Assembly (NCBI RefSeq): GCF_013033965.1
Contig: NZ_WQFE01000001.1
Coordinates: 682,001 to 746,000, forward strand
Reading direction: 5' to 3'
Origin: Ruegeria atlantica
GTDB taxonomy: Bacteria; Pseudomonadota; Alphaproteobacteria; Rhodobacterales; Rhodobacteraceae
DNA: 64,000 nucleotides
The notes beneath the pieces were generated by a model that was not told the DNA's origin, searched no databases, and worked only from the letters and a program-made list of their open reading frames with translations. Both the position numbers and the translations under genes were made by a program. Every line of letters begins with the position of its first letter. Positions within the stretch are counted from its first letter, which is position 1. Of the stretch, positions 17,279-26,245 are shown in pieces.

Positions 17279-17763
17279 CTGAGGTCTCCAAGATTGTTTT
17301 GTCGAGCAGGTCACAAATGGAAGACCAGCTATCCCGCAAAACGTTTGCGGCGATGAGCACAGTTGCGCTCTAAGACAACAAGATGGAGAAACTCGGACAT
17401 TTGCCGAACGCTATGACAGACTGAATCCACGATCAATCTATAAACACTACGACCCGGCCCAAAGCGGTCACTGGACAAGGTAACGAAATTCCGCAGCACA
17501 GCCCATATTGCGGCCATTCGCTGCATGAGCAACGGCGCGGGTCGCTCGAACGCATAGTCTGCGCAACAATGCCGCCGATGCGCAATGTCGAGCACAAACC
17601 CGCCTTGGCTAGACTTCAGGCCTTGAAGCACATTGCAGGGAACAGGCGGATGGAGTCCACACGACATTGCCAAATTATTCAGTGAAGGATGACGGACCAA
17701 ACGCAGGTAGAGAAAGCTAAGATCGCGCCTAAATCCCTGCGGTTCCTTCACGTGTTTCATCGA
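17279..17763. other. Intergenic stretch without recognisable gene
   Basis: Should contain the oxygenase promoter at its left end and the 3' region of the isomerase gene at its right. A 143-codon minus frame (17760-17329) has no recognisable domain or ribosome site and overlaps a repeat copy at 17501, so I do not call it. Confidence 0.4.
17501..17565 (+). repeat. Intergenic mosaic repeat, copy 2
   Basis: Carries the core module ATTGCGGCCATTCGCTGCA, then an AGCAA and a TCGCTCGAACGCATAG segment that match the core and 3' modules of the copies at 26000 and 58650. Confidence 0.5.
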
Positions 17764-18450
17764 TCAGCCCAGCCATTTGGAATAGTCGCTGACCAACAGA
17801 TGTGTCGGATCAACATCCTCCTGAACTTCGGCAAATCGGCCAATTGGGTCGCGAAAAATATTGTCGGTCTCGTCATCATTGACCGTTGAGACCACACCGA
17901 TCAACACATCCCCCCCTTCGCCCCAGAATGCGTGCCAATCACCAGGGCGCAGGGTCACGCTTTCCCCCGGGGCCAGGCGCAGTTTCTCACCCGGGTTGAA
18001 GCTGTGTCGGATGCCATCCAGCCAAACCACACCACCGCGATCCTCAGCAAACCCACCTGCGTCGTCTGAGCCGAAAAGCTCGACCACCAGAGTAGCGCCG
18101 CCGCGGTTGATGATATCTTCCGCCTTCAAAACATGCGTGTGCATGGGCGATAGCTGGTCCTGCCTTGAAATCAACAGCTTCTCTGCGTAGCACATGCCGC
18201 CGCCCTTGGCCAAATCACTCTGCAACCCGTTGCGCAGGGTAAAAAGGAACAAGCCCATCTTGTCAAAATCACCATCACCGTAATCGGTTATGTCCCAACC
18301 GCACCTTACGTCAATCACGTGACGGGCATCACTTTCACGGGCTTTAAACTCCTCGGGCGTCCAATAAGCAAAAGGTGGCAACGTGAAACCGTGAGAGCGG
18401 ATCATCTCATCTGTTTGGTCCATGATGTCATTGATGCGGGAGCGTTTCAC
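17764..18450 (-). CDS. D-lyxose/D-mannose-type ketol-isomerase (cupin, lyx_isomer family)
   Basis: 228 residues. I choose GTG at 18450 because it overlaps the upstream stop (GTGA) and gives the family-typical start VKRSRINDIM. The cupin metal site is seen as MHTHVLKAEDIINRGG (His104, His106, Glu111) and His173 in DWHAFWGEGG. TLVVELFGS is also characteristic. Family enzymes interconvert D-lyxose/D-xylulose and often D-mannose/D-fructose. Beside a mannosyl/glucosylglycerate-type hydrolase, mannose to fructose is the attractive role (inference). Last gene of the sugar operon reading from 23824. Confidence 0.85.
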   Translation of the reverse strand: MKRSRINDIMDQTDEMIRSHGFTLPPFAYWTPEEFKARESDARHVIDVRCGWDITDYGDGDFDKMGLFLFTLRNGLQSDLAKGGGMCYAEKLLISRQDQLSPMHTHVLKAEDIINRGGATLVVELFGSDDAGGFAEDRGGVVWLDGIRHSFNPGEKLRLAPGESVTLRPGDWHAFWGEGGDVLIGVVSTVNDDETDNIFRDPIGRFAEVQEDVDPTHLLVSDYSKWLG

Positions 18451-19724
18451 GCCGGCACTCTTTTGGTCTTGAGGATTTCGATTACCATGGCTGCGGTCCA
18501 GGTAAAGCTGCCGCCCCCACAAGGTTCGCCGCTGATCGGGTCATAATATTCCGCAAAGCCACTTTTCTGAATAAGGTTCAGGCTGTCGGCGAGGATACGT
18601 TGTGCCATTCCATCCTGCCCAGACCGGCTTAGACCTTCGGCAATTAAATAGTTCACGATCAACCATGTCGGCCCACGCCAATAGCGCAGACAGTCAAAAG
18701 CATCATCCGCCGGGTCGTGGCTGGGCACCAGATAGCCGCAACGCTCGGCCAGCAAAGCGATCCTTCGTGCCAGCTCTTCAGCACGGCCCAGAGGGACATC
18801 GGCAATTGCGGCGAGCAGCCCGCCAATCGTGGGCGTATCCTGCAGATGCCCAGCAGCGCGGTTGTAACAGGTGTATTGCCCAAGCGTCGGGTTCCAGAGG
18901 CTTTCCAATGCCGACCGACCCTTCGTGGCCATCGCGCGGGCCTCTGAGGCCATTGAGCTATCGCCCAGGACTTCGGCCAAGTCGGCAACATCGTCGCAGG
19001 ACCGTATCAGAATGCCGTTAAAGCCTGGATCAACCAGTCGGAAGGGTGAGGCATCGTGAAGTTTCGCGTTGTCCCAGCCAAGCTCACGGAAATATTCAAG
19101 CAGCCAGATATAACATTTGTATTGCTCGTCGGAAGGGCGGTGATCGGGGTTAGCATGTGTCGTGTCACGTCGCGTGAAAGGCGCTATTCCCTCAATCGGC
19201 ACATCATCCAAGCCTTCGTCCCAGTCCACAGAGTTGTCTCGACCAGATTCCCATGGATGAATGATTGCCACCAGCCCCGTGTTTTCGGGATCGCGGTCGC
19301 GGTAGAACCACTGATGCCAAGCGTGGACCTTGGGCAAATGCTTGGCCAGCCGCTTTCTTGCGGCGGCTTTGTCTTCGGCGCGGTCGTAGAGCTTGCGCAA
19401 GGCAAAGCCTACGACTGCAGGTTGGGTGATGCCGGTCGTGGGCACGGCTCGTCCGGTTTGCCAGACGTCAGGTCCGGGAAAATACCCGTCATCGGGTTCG
19501 TGGAAAATGATATGGGGCACCATACCGTCGTCCCACTGATGGGCCATAAGTGTCTCGATCTCGACCCAGGCCCGATCCATGTCAAAATGTGAAAATCCAA
19601 GCGCAGACAATGCGCTGTCCCAGTTCCACTGGAATGGATAGAGGCCATGGGTGGGCACGGTATAGCTGCCAAGGTCATTGCCTTCCATGACCTTGCGAGC
19701 CTGATCGATCAGCGCTTGACTCAT
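18447..19724 (-). CDS. GH63-like glycoside hydrolase (mannosylglycerate/glucosylglycerate hydrolase type)
   Basis: 425 residues, (alpha/alpha)6-barrel MGH1-like family. Seen: FQWNWDSALSALGFSHFDMDRA (residues 31-52), the acid-site motif HPWESGRDNSVDWD (156-169, candidate Asp163) and the C-terminal FAEYYDPISGEPCGGGSFTW with the candidate base glutamate (392 or 400). No signal peptide, so cytosolic after import. Family members split mannosylglycerate or glucosylglycerate, compatible solutes of marine microbes. The adjacent lyxose/mannose isomerase favours a mannosyl substrate; a trehalose- or oligosaccharide-like substrate is the main alternative. Overlaps the isomerase gene by four bases. Confidence 0.82.
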   Translation of the reverse strand: MSQALIDQARKVMEGNDLGSYTVPTHGLYPFQWNWDSALSALGFSHFDMDRAWVEIETLMAHQWDDGMVPHIIFHEPDDGYFPGPDVWQTGRAVPTTGITQPAVVGFALRKLYDRAEDKAAARKRLAKHLPKVHAWHQWFYRDRDPENTGLVAIIHPWESGRDNSVDWDEGLDDVPIEGIAPFTRRDTTHANPDHRPSDEQYKCYIWLLEYFRELGWDNAKLHDASPFRLVDPGFNGILIRSCDDVADLAEVLGDSSMASEARAMATKGRSALESLWNPTLGQYTCYNRAAGHLQDTPTIGGLLAAIADVPLGRAEELARRIALLAERCGYLVPSHDPADDAFDCLRYWRGPTWLIVNYLIAEGLSRSGQDGMAQRILADSLNLIQKSGFAEYYDPISGEPCGGGSFTWTAAMVIEILKTKRVPA

Positions 19725-19736
19725 CGCGCTTCTCCT

Positions 19737-20777
19737 TTACGCAACAGACAGAGTGGTTTCGGGGTCGAACCAACGCCCCCGGCCCTCTTGCGGCGCCAGG
19801 GTAAGTACGTCACCAGGCTTAACGCTAAGCTCACTGTCCAATACTGCGCGGAACTGGTGACCCTCTACATCACAGGTTACGAGCAGATGTGCACCTAAGG
19901 GCTCAACGACCTTCGCTCGCGCACCAAAACCCTGATCGGCAATACGCAGGTCTTCTGGACGGATAGCCCACTTTAGATCCTTTCCGTTTGCCGGGCCCTC
20001 AAAGCTCTGACCGGCAACGGTCCAGCGACCAGAGCCCGCGGCTTCAGCGGGGAGGAAATTCATTGGCGGATTGCCGATGAAACTGGCCACAAACTCGGCC
20101 GCTGGATCGCGGTACACCTCGATGGGCGAAGCTGCCTGAACAATTTTGCCCTGGTGCATGACACTAATCCGGTCAGCCATTGACATGGCCTCGACCTGAT
20201 CGTGGGTCACATAGATGGCGGTGGTCCTGCTTTCGGCCAGAACGCCCTTCAGTTCGGCCCGCATCTCCATCCGCAACAGCGCATCAAGGTTCGACAGGGG
20301 CTCATCCATCAGGATCACGTCTGGTTCCATCGCCAGCGCGCGGGCGACAGCAACCCGCTGGCGTTGGCCGCCGGACAACTCGCCCGAATAGCGCTTCAAG
20401 AGCTGTTCGATATGCATCAACCCGGCGGTGCGCTCGACCCGGCGTTTGACTTCATCATCGGGCAGTTTCTGCATCCGCAAACCAAAGCCGATGTTCTCGA
20501 ACACCGTCAGGTGCGGAAACACCGCATAGTTCTGGAACACCATCGAGATACCGCGATCTTTGGGCGACAGGTGATCCACCCGGCGGCCACTGATCCAGAC
20601 TTCGCCGGTCGTGGCAGTTTCCAACCCTGCGATGATACGCAGAAGCGTGGACTTACCACAGCCTGAGGCTCCCAGAAGGACCATGAATTCCTGGTCTGCA
20701 ATGGTCAGGTTGATGTCGTGAAGCGCTTGGTAAGATCCAAAGTTCTTGGCGACGTTTTTGATCCGAATTTCAGCCAT
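19737..20777 (-). CDS. Carbohydrate ABC transporter ATP-binding protein (UgpC/MalK type)
   Basis: 346 residues, usual MalK length. Walker A GASGCGKST at 36-44, signature LSGGQRQRVAVARALA near 133-148, Walker B VILMDEPLSNLD near 154-165, switch His in YVTHDQVEAM, and C-terminal TOBE-like beta domain from about 235. Energises the importer encoded by the next three genes. Located between hydrolase and permeases in one minus operon. Confidence 0.93.
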   Translation of the reverse strand: MAEIRIKNVAKNFGSYQALHDINLTIADQEFMVLLGASGCGKSTLLRIIAGLETATTGEVWISGRRVDHLSPKDRGISMVFQNYAVFPHLTVFENIGFGLRMQKLPDDEVKRRVERTAGLMHIEQLLKRYSGELSGGQRQRVAVARALAMEPDVILMDEPLSNLDALLRMEMRAELKGVLAESRTTAIYVTHDQVEAMSMADRISVMHQGKIVQAASPIEVYRDPAAEFVASFIGNPPMNFLPAEAAGSGRWTVAGQSFEGPANGKDLKWAIRPEDLRIADQGFGARAKVVEPLGAHLLVTCDVEGHQFRAVLDSELSVKPGDVLTLAPQEGRGRWFDPETTLSVA

Positions 20778-20800
20778 AACAGTTTCCTTTCAGCCACCGC

Positions 20801-21637
20801 TCAGCGGTTAGCGATACCCCACATGGCAAAGAGATATTTGCGCACTGCGAAGATGAAGATCAGGGCAGGCACCACGAGGATGAACCCACCTGCAAATTTC
20901 AGGTGCAACGGGGCCTCGCCCAGTGTCTGCAACAGGAATGCGGGCAACGTTCGGTTCTCGATCGTCAGCACGGCGGCTGCGAACACTTCGTTCCACGAGA
21001 TCACAAAGGCGAAAATCGCCGAGGCTGTGATCCCCGGTAACACCAGAGGTAGGATCACCTTGGTGAAGGCGGTCAGCCGTGTGCAGCCCAGCGTCCAGGC
21101 TGCCTCCTCAAGTTCCAACGGAATACCCGAGAAGAGCGAAAAGGTGATAAGCACCGCGAAGGGGATCGCCAACGTCGTGTGAACCAACGCCAGACCGAAA
21201 GCCGTATCATCCAGACCTGTTCGGATGAAAAGAACTGCCAAGGGCAGTGCCAGAAGCGGCAACGGAAAGGCCCGTGTCAGCAGGATCAGCAACCGGAACA
21301 GCTCTTTCCCGCGAAAGTCAAACCGCGACAGGGCGTAGCCTGCAGGGGCCCCGATGGCGATGGACATCACCATCGTCATCAAAGCCACCAGAACCGAGTT
21401 CCACAGCGCCCTCAGCATTCCCTGGAACCCCATGAAGAATTCCAGTGATCCCATATTGAACTCCGGGATGAAGCTCTTTGGGAAACTGTTCACCGTATCC
21501 GGTGAAGACATTGTGTTCACGAATAACAAGTAGAGCGGTATGATCACCCAGGCACACAGCAAGATCACGCCTGCCCAGTAGAGCCCCCTTCCCGCCTTGC
21601 GGGCGTCAGGGGTCACAACATCAGCAACAGCCGTCAT
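20801..21637 (-). CDS. Carbohydrate ABC transporter permease (MalG type)
   Basis: 278 residues, six membrane segments beginning at residues about 17-38. The EAA motif appears as ELEEAAWTLGCTRLTAFTKVILPLVLPG near residues 176-203, contacting the ATPase. The start overlaps the stop of the upstream permease (21634-21637). Works with the MalF-type permease at 21634-22479. Confidence 0.92.
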   Translation of the reverse strand: MTAVADVVTPDARKAGRGLYWAGVILLCAWVIIPLYLLFVNTMSSPDTVNSFPKSFIPEFNMGSLEFFMGFQGMLRALWNSVLVALMTMVMSIAIGAPAGYALSRFDFRGKELFRLLILLTRAFPLPLLALPLAVLFIRTGLDDTAFGLALVHTTLAIPFAVLITFSLFSGIPLELEEAAWTLGCTRLTAFTKVILPLVLPGITASAIFAFVISWNEVFAAAVLTIENRTLPAFLLQTLGEAPLHLKFAGGFILVVPALIFIFAVRKYLFAMWGIANR

Positions 21638-22479
21638 ATCGTAGCTCCTTTAGGGACGCGCAGCGCACGTATGATGATCAGAGTGAAGACGATCGAGATA
21701 ATCAGAACGATGATCGCCAGCGCTGCTGCTGCCCCACCATTTTGCAGGTCAAACTGATAGGCGTAGATCTCGCCCATGAGCACCGGGAAAATCGTGCCAC
21801 CAAGGGCTGCAACCACGGCGAAGACCTCAAAGGCCAGGATGACGCGCAAGACCAGTGCCGTTTGCAGCGACGGGCGCAGAAGAGGCAGGGTGATCCGCGT
21901 GAATTGCTTCCAGCGCGAGGCTCCAAACACGTCTGCAGCCTCGTAGTATTCCTTGGGGATCAACCCAATGCCCGCCACAAGGATCACAAGCATAATCGCG
22001 GTCGCGCGCCAAATCTCAGCCAGCATAATTGCTAAGAATACAACCCAAGGGGTTTGGTAGCTCAACAAACTCATAGGTTGCTCAGTGACCCCAAGCCCGA
22101 CCATCATCGAGTTCAGGAAACCCGACTGCTCGAAGATCGCCAGCCAGATGATACCAGCCGCAAGATCTGAGATGCCCAGCGGTATGGTCCAAATATAGAG
22201 AACCAAATCGCGGCCCTTTTGCATCTTAGTGACCATCGTGGCCATCAGCAGTGACAGCGCCAGTTGGATCGGCACCACGGCCGCAGCCAGAAGAAAGGTG
22301 TTCTTCATCGAGATCGGGAACTTCCAGTAGGTCACAACCTCGCGAAAGTTATCCAGTGAAAAGCCGTTCTCTGTACCAAACGCCTGCTGCGCAACCAGCG
22401 CAAATGGGTAAAGGAAAAAAAGGCAGAGAAATAGCGTCACCGGGAGGATCAGAAAGTAAGGCAATAGCCGCGCTTCCAT
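21634..22479 (-). CDS. Carbohydrate ABC transporter permease (MalF type)
   Basis: 281 residues from ATG 22479, preceded by GGAGCGG; a longer start would overlap the binding-protein gene. Six membrane helices; EAA loop EYYEAADVFGASRWKQFTRITLPLLRP near residues 180-206. First permease after the binding protein in the operon. Confidence 0.9.
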   Translation of the reverse strand: MEARLLPYFLILPVTLFLCLFFLYPFALVAQQAFGTENGFSLDNFREVVTYWKFPISMKNTFLLAAAVVPIQLALSLLMATMVTKMQKGRDLVLYIWTIPLGISDLAAGIIWLAIFEQSGFLNSMMVGLGVTEQPMSLLSYQTPWVVFLAIMLAEIWRATAIMLVILVAGIGLIPKEYYEAADVFGASRWKQFTRITLPLLRPSLQTALVLRVILAFEVFAVVAALGGTIFPVLMGEIYAYQFDLQNGGAAAALAIIVLIISIVFTLIIIRALRVPKGATI

Positions 22480-22555
22480 CGGACCGCTCCTATAAGTTGG
22501 GATTTTGCTGGGGAACCGGGCCACTATTTCAGCGGCCCAGCAGTCAGGAAGTACC

Positions 22556-23824
22556 TTACTCGACCGGGCAAGCGCCTTCAGACGGTGCATCTGGTGCCCA
22601 GCAGGGTGCGCCAGTTTCGGTCATGATTTTTACAAGTTGCTTCTTCTGGTCATCCAGAACCTGCTCGATGGGCTGGCCAGCCAGAACAATGCGTTCGAAC
22701 GCATCTACATACACACGGTTGAAGTCACCGCCCATGCTGCCCAGACCTGCAGGCAGCAACCCAGGATTGGCGTCTGCCGAGCCGCTCATCGTTGCAACCG
22801 CTTCGCCGGCAGCTTTGACCGAAGGCGGCAGGTCGTCAGGCAGTTCAACATCCACCACGGGAAAGAAGTTAGTGGCCTTCAGGGTCGCGATCTGCGTCTC
22901 GGGCTTCATCAGATAGGACACCAGAGCTTTGGCCCCTTCGGCATCCGGCGCGGTGCGCGGGATGGCAACGCCTGCCAGAACAGGCATGAAGCCGCGGCCA
23001 GTCGGGCCCGCAGGCGCCGGGAAGGCGACGAAATCGTCGGGACGTTCATTAAATGCCTGCGCCAGACGCGAGGTATGGTCAAAAACGATCCAGGCATCAC
23101 CGTTCAAAAGTTGTTCCTGCATGAACGAAAAGTTAGTCGAAGCAGGGTTCGTATGGCTCCAAAGCTCTTTAAACTTCTCCCAAGCCGTCACAGCCTCTGG
23201 TGATGCGAAAGTCCGTACAACGCCGTCGGTGTAGGACGGGTAGAGATAGCCCTGAAAGAAGCGGTGTTTCAGCCCCTTCGGACCTGCCGGAAAGCCGAAT
23301 TTCTTCTGACCAGTCGCGTCCTCTACATTTGCCGCCCACGCGATCAATTGATCATAGGTCAGCGCATTAATGTCCGCACCTTCCGGCAAGTATTGCAGCG
23401 CTTCTGTGTTGGCAGCCATGATATAGCTCGCTTGCATCCATGGCATGTATTGCAGGCTGTCCGTTCCCAGCTTGGCCAGATCGTTGAAAGTGTCTGAGGC
23501 CGACATGACGCCAAGATCGCCGAGGTCCATCAGGTCATCAGGATTCATCGCCGAGAAGTTTCCGTGCAAAGAGCCCAGCAAGTCAATGCTGCCTGAGTCG
23601 GCTTGCAGCTCGGCTTGCAAGCGAGTCAGCCAGGGGCCGTCTTCATTCGGCTGGTAGTCAACCTCACCCTCATAGCCACCAAGAACTTCGGTCCGCATAG
23701 CTTGTGCTTCTTCGGCGGGCCGGGCTTGGGTCGACCAGAATAGAGTTTCGGCCTGCACGGAGGCGGCGGAAACAAGCATGGCCACACCGGACACAGCGCC
23801 CGACAGTTTCAGATGAATCGACAT
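22556..23824 (-). CDS. Carbohydrate ABC transporter substrate-binding protein (family 1)
   Basis: 422 residues from ATG 23824, placed after a strong GGAGGAAATC ribosome site. Sec signal peptide MSIHLKLSGAVSGVAMLVSA then ASVQA. SBP_bac_1 features: FWSTQARPAEEAQAM, a DLLGSLHGNFSAMNPDDLMDLGD region, and GDAWIVFDHTSRLAQAF. Binds the glycoside delivered to the hydrolase at 18447. First gene of the sugar operon, facing the divergent LacI gene. Confidence 0.92.
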   Translation of the reverse strand: MSIHLKLSGAVSGVAMLVSAASVQAETLFWSTQARPAEEAQAMRTEVLGGYEGEVDYQPNEDGPWLTRLQAELQADSGSIDLLGSLHGNFSAMNPDDLMDLGDLGVMSASDTFNDLAKLGTDSLQYMPWMQASYIMAANTEALQYLPEGADINALTYDQLIAWAANVEDATGQKKFGFPAGPKGLKHRFFQGYLYPSYTDGVVRTFASPEAVTAWEKFKELWSHTNPASTNFSFMQEQLLNGDAWIVFDHTSRLAQAFNERPDDFVAFPAPAGPTGRGFMPVLAGVAIPRTAPDAEGAKALVSYLMKPETQIATLKATNFFPVVDVELPDDLPPSVKAAGEAVATMSGSADANPGLLPAGLGSMGGDFNRVYVDAFERIVLAGQPIEQVLDDQKKQLVKIMTETGAPCWAPDAPSEGACPVE

Positions 23825-23914
23825 GATTTCCTCCCTATGTCTGAGGCTGACCGGAGCCCGACAACCTCTCTCCCTCGCCGACACCTTTGGGTCAGTCCGC
23901 GGGCGAATGTGATT

Positions 23915-23944
23915 AATATGGTATATCGTTGTATCTTGAGTCAA
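23915..23944 (-). promoter_or_regulatory. Possible promoter of the sugar operon
   Basis: On the minus strand TTGACT (23944-23939) and CATATT (23920-23915) are 18 bases apart, about 90 bases before the binding-protein start. A GGTATA-containing near-dyad at 23917-23927 overlaps the -10 and is a candidate LacI half-site. Confidence 0.35.
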
Positions 23945-24035
23945 GCCTGTTGCTATCAAGCATTCGCCATAAATTGCTTGCCATTTACAAAACCACTTGC
24001 GATTTTAGAAAAACGTTATATCTACACTGTGACCC

Positions 24036-25046
24036 ATGACGAAAAAACCCACCTTATCCAGCGTTGCCAAAGAAGCGGGTGTGTCGGTTCCAACCGTCAG
24101 CCAGGTTATGCGTGACACCGGCCGAATTTCAGAGAAGACACGTCAGAAAGTCCTGAGCGCAGCCAAGCGTCTGCGCTACGTCCCAAATCAAGCGGCGGCC
24201 ACCATGCGATCGGGGGACAATCGCGAAATCGGTTTTATCCTTAACAAATTGGCCAACCCGTTTAACGCAGAGGTTGTCAGCGGCGCCGTCGACTTGCTCG
24301 AAACCGAAGGATTCATGGTTTCGGTCCTTGATGCACAAGGGGATCTTCAACGTCAGGACCGCCTCCTGGAAGCTTGCATCAGATTTGGTCGCCGCGGCTT
24401 GATCTGGGTTCCGGCCCTCAACACGAATGAGGACGCCATGGAGCTTCTGGACGCTCATGGAGTTCCCGCTGTTACTTTCATGCGCAAGGTATCACAGTCC
24501 CTTGATCATGTTGGCATACTCAACACTGAAGCTCTCGCACAAGCCACGCAGCACTTGATTGACTTAGGGCACAAGCACATCGCCTACTTTGGCGGCACCG
24601 AGCAATCGTCCGTGCGTGAGGAACGCATTGCCGGTTACCTTGGCACTTTAGAGCAGCTGGATGACGTGCAGCCAATTGTCTGGCCATGCAATGAGAATAA
24701 GAGCGCCGGTGTTGACGCTATTGCCGCACTCCGTCACCAACACCCCGAGGTGACGGGCATTGTTTGCAACGGAGACGTTGTGGCGCTTGGCGCCTGCTTC
24801 GGCTTGATCCGATCCGGTTGGAAACCCGGGCATGATTTTTCGGTGGTGGGTTTTGATGACATCGAGGATGCGGCCGTCTCGACGCCCGGCCTCACAACCA
24901 TGGCGATCGACCCGAAGAAGTTAGGCAAGCGGTTGGCCGAGATCCTTCTGGACCGAATGCGAACACCCGAACTACCAGTCCGTCATTTCGAGTATTCTGC
25001 GACCCTGACAATTCGAGGAACATCAGGAGCAGCCCCCGGGCACTAA
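24036..25046 (+). CDS. LacI family transcriptional regulator
   Basis: 336 residues. HTH plus hinge at residues 1-60: TLSSVAKEAGVSVPTVSQVM followed by RLRYVPNQAAATMRSGDNREIGFIL. Periplasmic-binding-protein-like effector domain with GVPAVTFMRK, HLIDLGHKHIAYFGG, GIVCNGDVVALGA and FSVVGFDDIEDAAVSTPGLTTM. Divergent from the sugar ABC operon, so it probably represses it until a glycoside or its product binds. Confidence 0.93.
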   Translation: MTKKPTLSSVAKEAGVSVPTVSQVMRDTGRISEKTRQKVLSAAKRLRYVPNQAAATMRSGDNREIGFILNKLANPFNAEVVSGAVDLLETEGFMVSVLDAQGDLQRQDRLLEACIRFGRRGLIWVPALNTNEDAMELLDAHGVPAVTFMRKVSQSLDHVGILNTEALAQATQHLIDLGHKHIAYFGGTEQSSVREERIAGYLGTLEQLDDVQPIVWPCNENKSAGVDAIAALRHQHPEVTGIVCNGDVVALGACFGLIRSGWKPGHDFSVVGFDDIEDAAVSTPGLTTMAIDPKKLGKRLAEILLDRMRTPELPVRHFEYSATLTIRGTSGAAPGH

Positions 25047-25623
25047 AGTGTATATCTCAGTTGCTATCGCTGGTATCTATTGCGGCTTGCGATGGTGAAG
25101 ACGCCCCAATTTCGGTTGTTCGCAAACCCACAATGGCACGTGCTGCCGATGAGATAGGAATTCTTAACCTGCGGCAACAGCCGCGAGGCAGCGGTCAAGA
25201 TCACCCCTACACTGTTGAACCGAGGGTCCGCTTTGAAATGCTTAAATGCCGTTGCAGTATCATGCGGTATTCGAAACTTTGGGCTCAGAGCCGAATTGCT
25301 GTGGTACAGTTCAAATTCCGAAATGCCCGCCATTTGAGTGTCGGCCTCCTTGCTGGGCCCCAGATGGTTTCGCGCTCGCAGAGAAGGTCTGATCTCCCGC
25401 CCTTCCTGCCGGTGATGTGACGGCCCATTTCGGACATTGAGTGTGCCGAGCGGTGCTGCATCGCAGCCTCTTATATGCGGACATCCTATTGCAGAAGTTC
25501 GAAGTCGCCAGAGGGCTCGATGTGTCCCCTGCCAAAGCTCTGAGCGCACATGCTTTGACGCGGGCATGCATTATTGCTCATCACTTGCTATGCTCATTTG
25601 GATAACTTTGTGTGGAGGGCTAA
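25047..25623. other. Intergenic stretch holding a repeat copy
   Basis: No gene called. A 167-codon minus frame (25567-25064) has no recognisable domain and runs through the repeat at 25418, so it is not credited. The right end (25613-25618) carries the ribosome site of the gene at 25624. Confidence 0.4.
25418..25500 (+). repeat. Intergenic mosaic repeat, copy 3
   Basis: 5' module TGACGGCCCATTTCGGACAT, then GTGCTGCATCGCAGCCTC (a diverged core) and GCGGACATCCTATTGCAG. Confidence 0.5.
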
Positions 25624-25980
25624 TTGGCTACTAACTTAGATTTTGAGAAGACACGCATTCAACTCTATTCTGAAGCACCTGGTGGAGGGGCCTATGATTT
25701 TGTGTGTGAGGCTCGATTTTTGGACGGAAGCGGAAACGTTGTCGGCACTTACAGTTTCTATGACCGCGCGGGCCTACAAAAGTCTGCCATCGTCCGAACC
25801 GTGATTGGTGGTAGTGGTCCAGAGCACAGTATCCACGTAGTTTTACATGTCCGCGAACTAGACACATACTTATATCTGCTTGGTCAGAATGGGACCGGAA
25901 AGCTTCTGGCCACCGACGATCCACCTGCTTCAGCAGGCGAGCTGCAGACGCGAGTATCTTTACAGTTAACTTCAGACTGA
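25624..25980 (+). CDS. Hypothetical small protein with TTG start
   Basis: 118 residues. TTG at 25624 is placed by a good GGAGG five bases upstream and no better ATG in frame. No signal peptide. Composition suggests an all-beta domain (alternating hydrophobic strands such as HSIHVVLHVRELDTYLYLLGQNG). No family recognised. It stands alone between two intergenic repeat copies, which suggests an accessory cassette. Confidence 0.6.
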   Translation: MATNLDFEKTRIQLYSEAPGGGAYDFVCEARFLDGSGNVVGTYSFYDRAGLQKSAIVRTVIGGSGPEHSIHVVLHVRELDTYLYLLGQNGTGKLLATDDPPASAGELQTRVSLQLTSD

Positions 25981-25984
25981 GAGC

Positions 25985-26095
25985 TCGGCCCTTTGCAGAC
26001 ATTGGGCATAACAATCATTTTCTGCGGTCGAGCCCGCATTCCGGTCATTCGCTGCAAGTGCAAATTTTGGCGCCGCTCGAACTCACACATTGCTC
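25985..26095 (+). repeat. Intergenic mosaic repeat, copy 4
   Basis: Modules in order: CTCGGCCCTTTGCAGACATT, an ATAACAATCATTTTCTGCGG segment, core GCCCGCATTCCGGTCATTCG, then GCCGCTCGAACTCACA. Bases 25998-26030 are identical to 58629-58661 (33 bases). Confidence 0.7.
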
Positions 26096-26245
26096 ACCCA
26101 ACCGGTCATTCCACAGCATGCCATTGTAGTGTTTTCAAACTGCCTCTTCACTGCGTCGTAATCGAAGAAATGAGACTGCTGTTTAGCCGACCTTGACCCC
26201 TGAGCGCCTGGCGCAGAGAGTGTCTAAAAATCAGGAGCTCCATTC

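Noticed and set aside
17329-17760. 143-codon minus-strand open frame
   Set aside because: No domain or ribosome site and it runs through an intergenic repeat copy.
25064-25567. 167-codon minus-strand open frame
   Set aside because: Crosses repeat copy 3, no recognisable domain; composition not gene-like.
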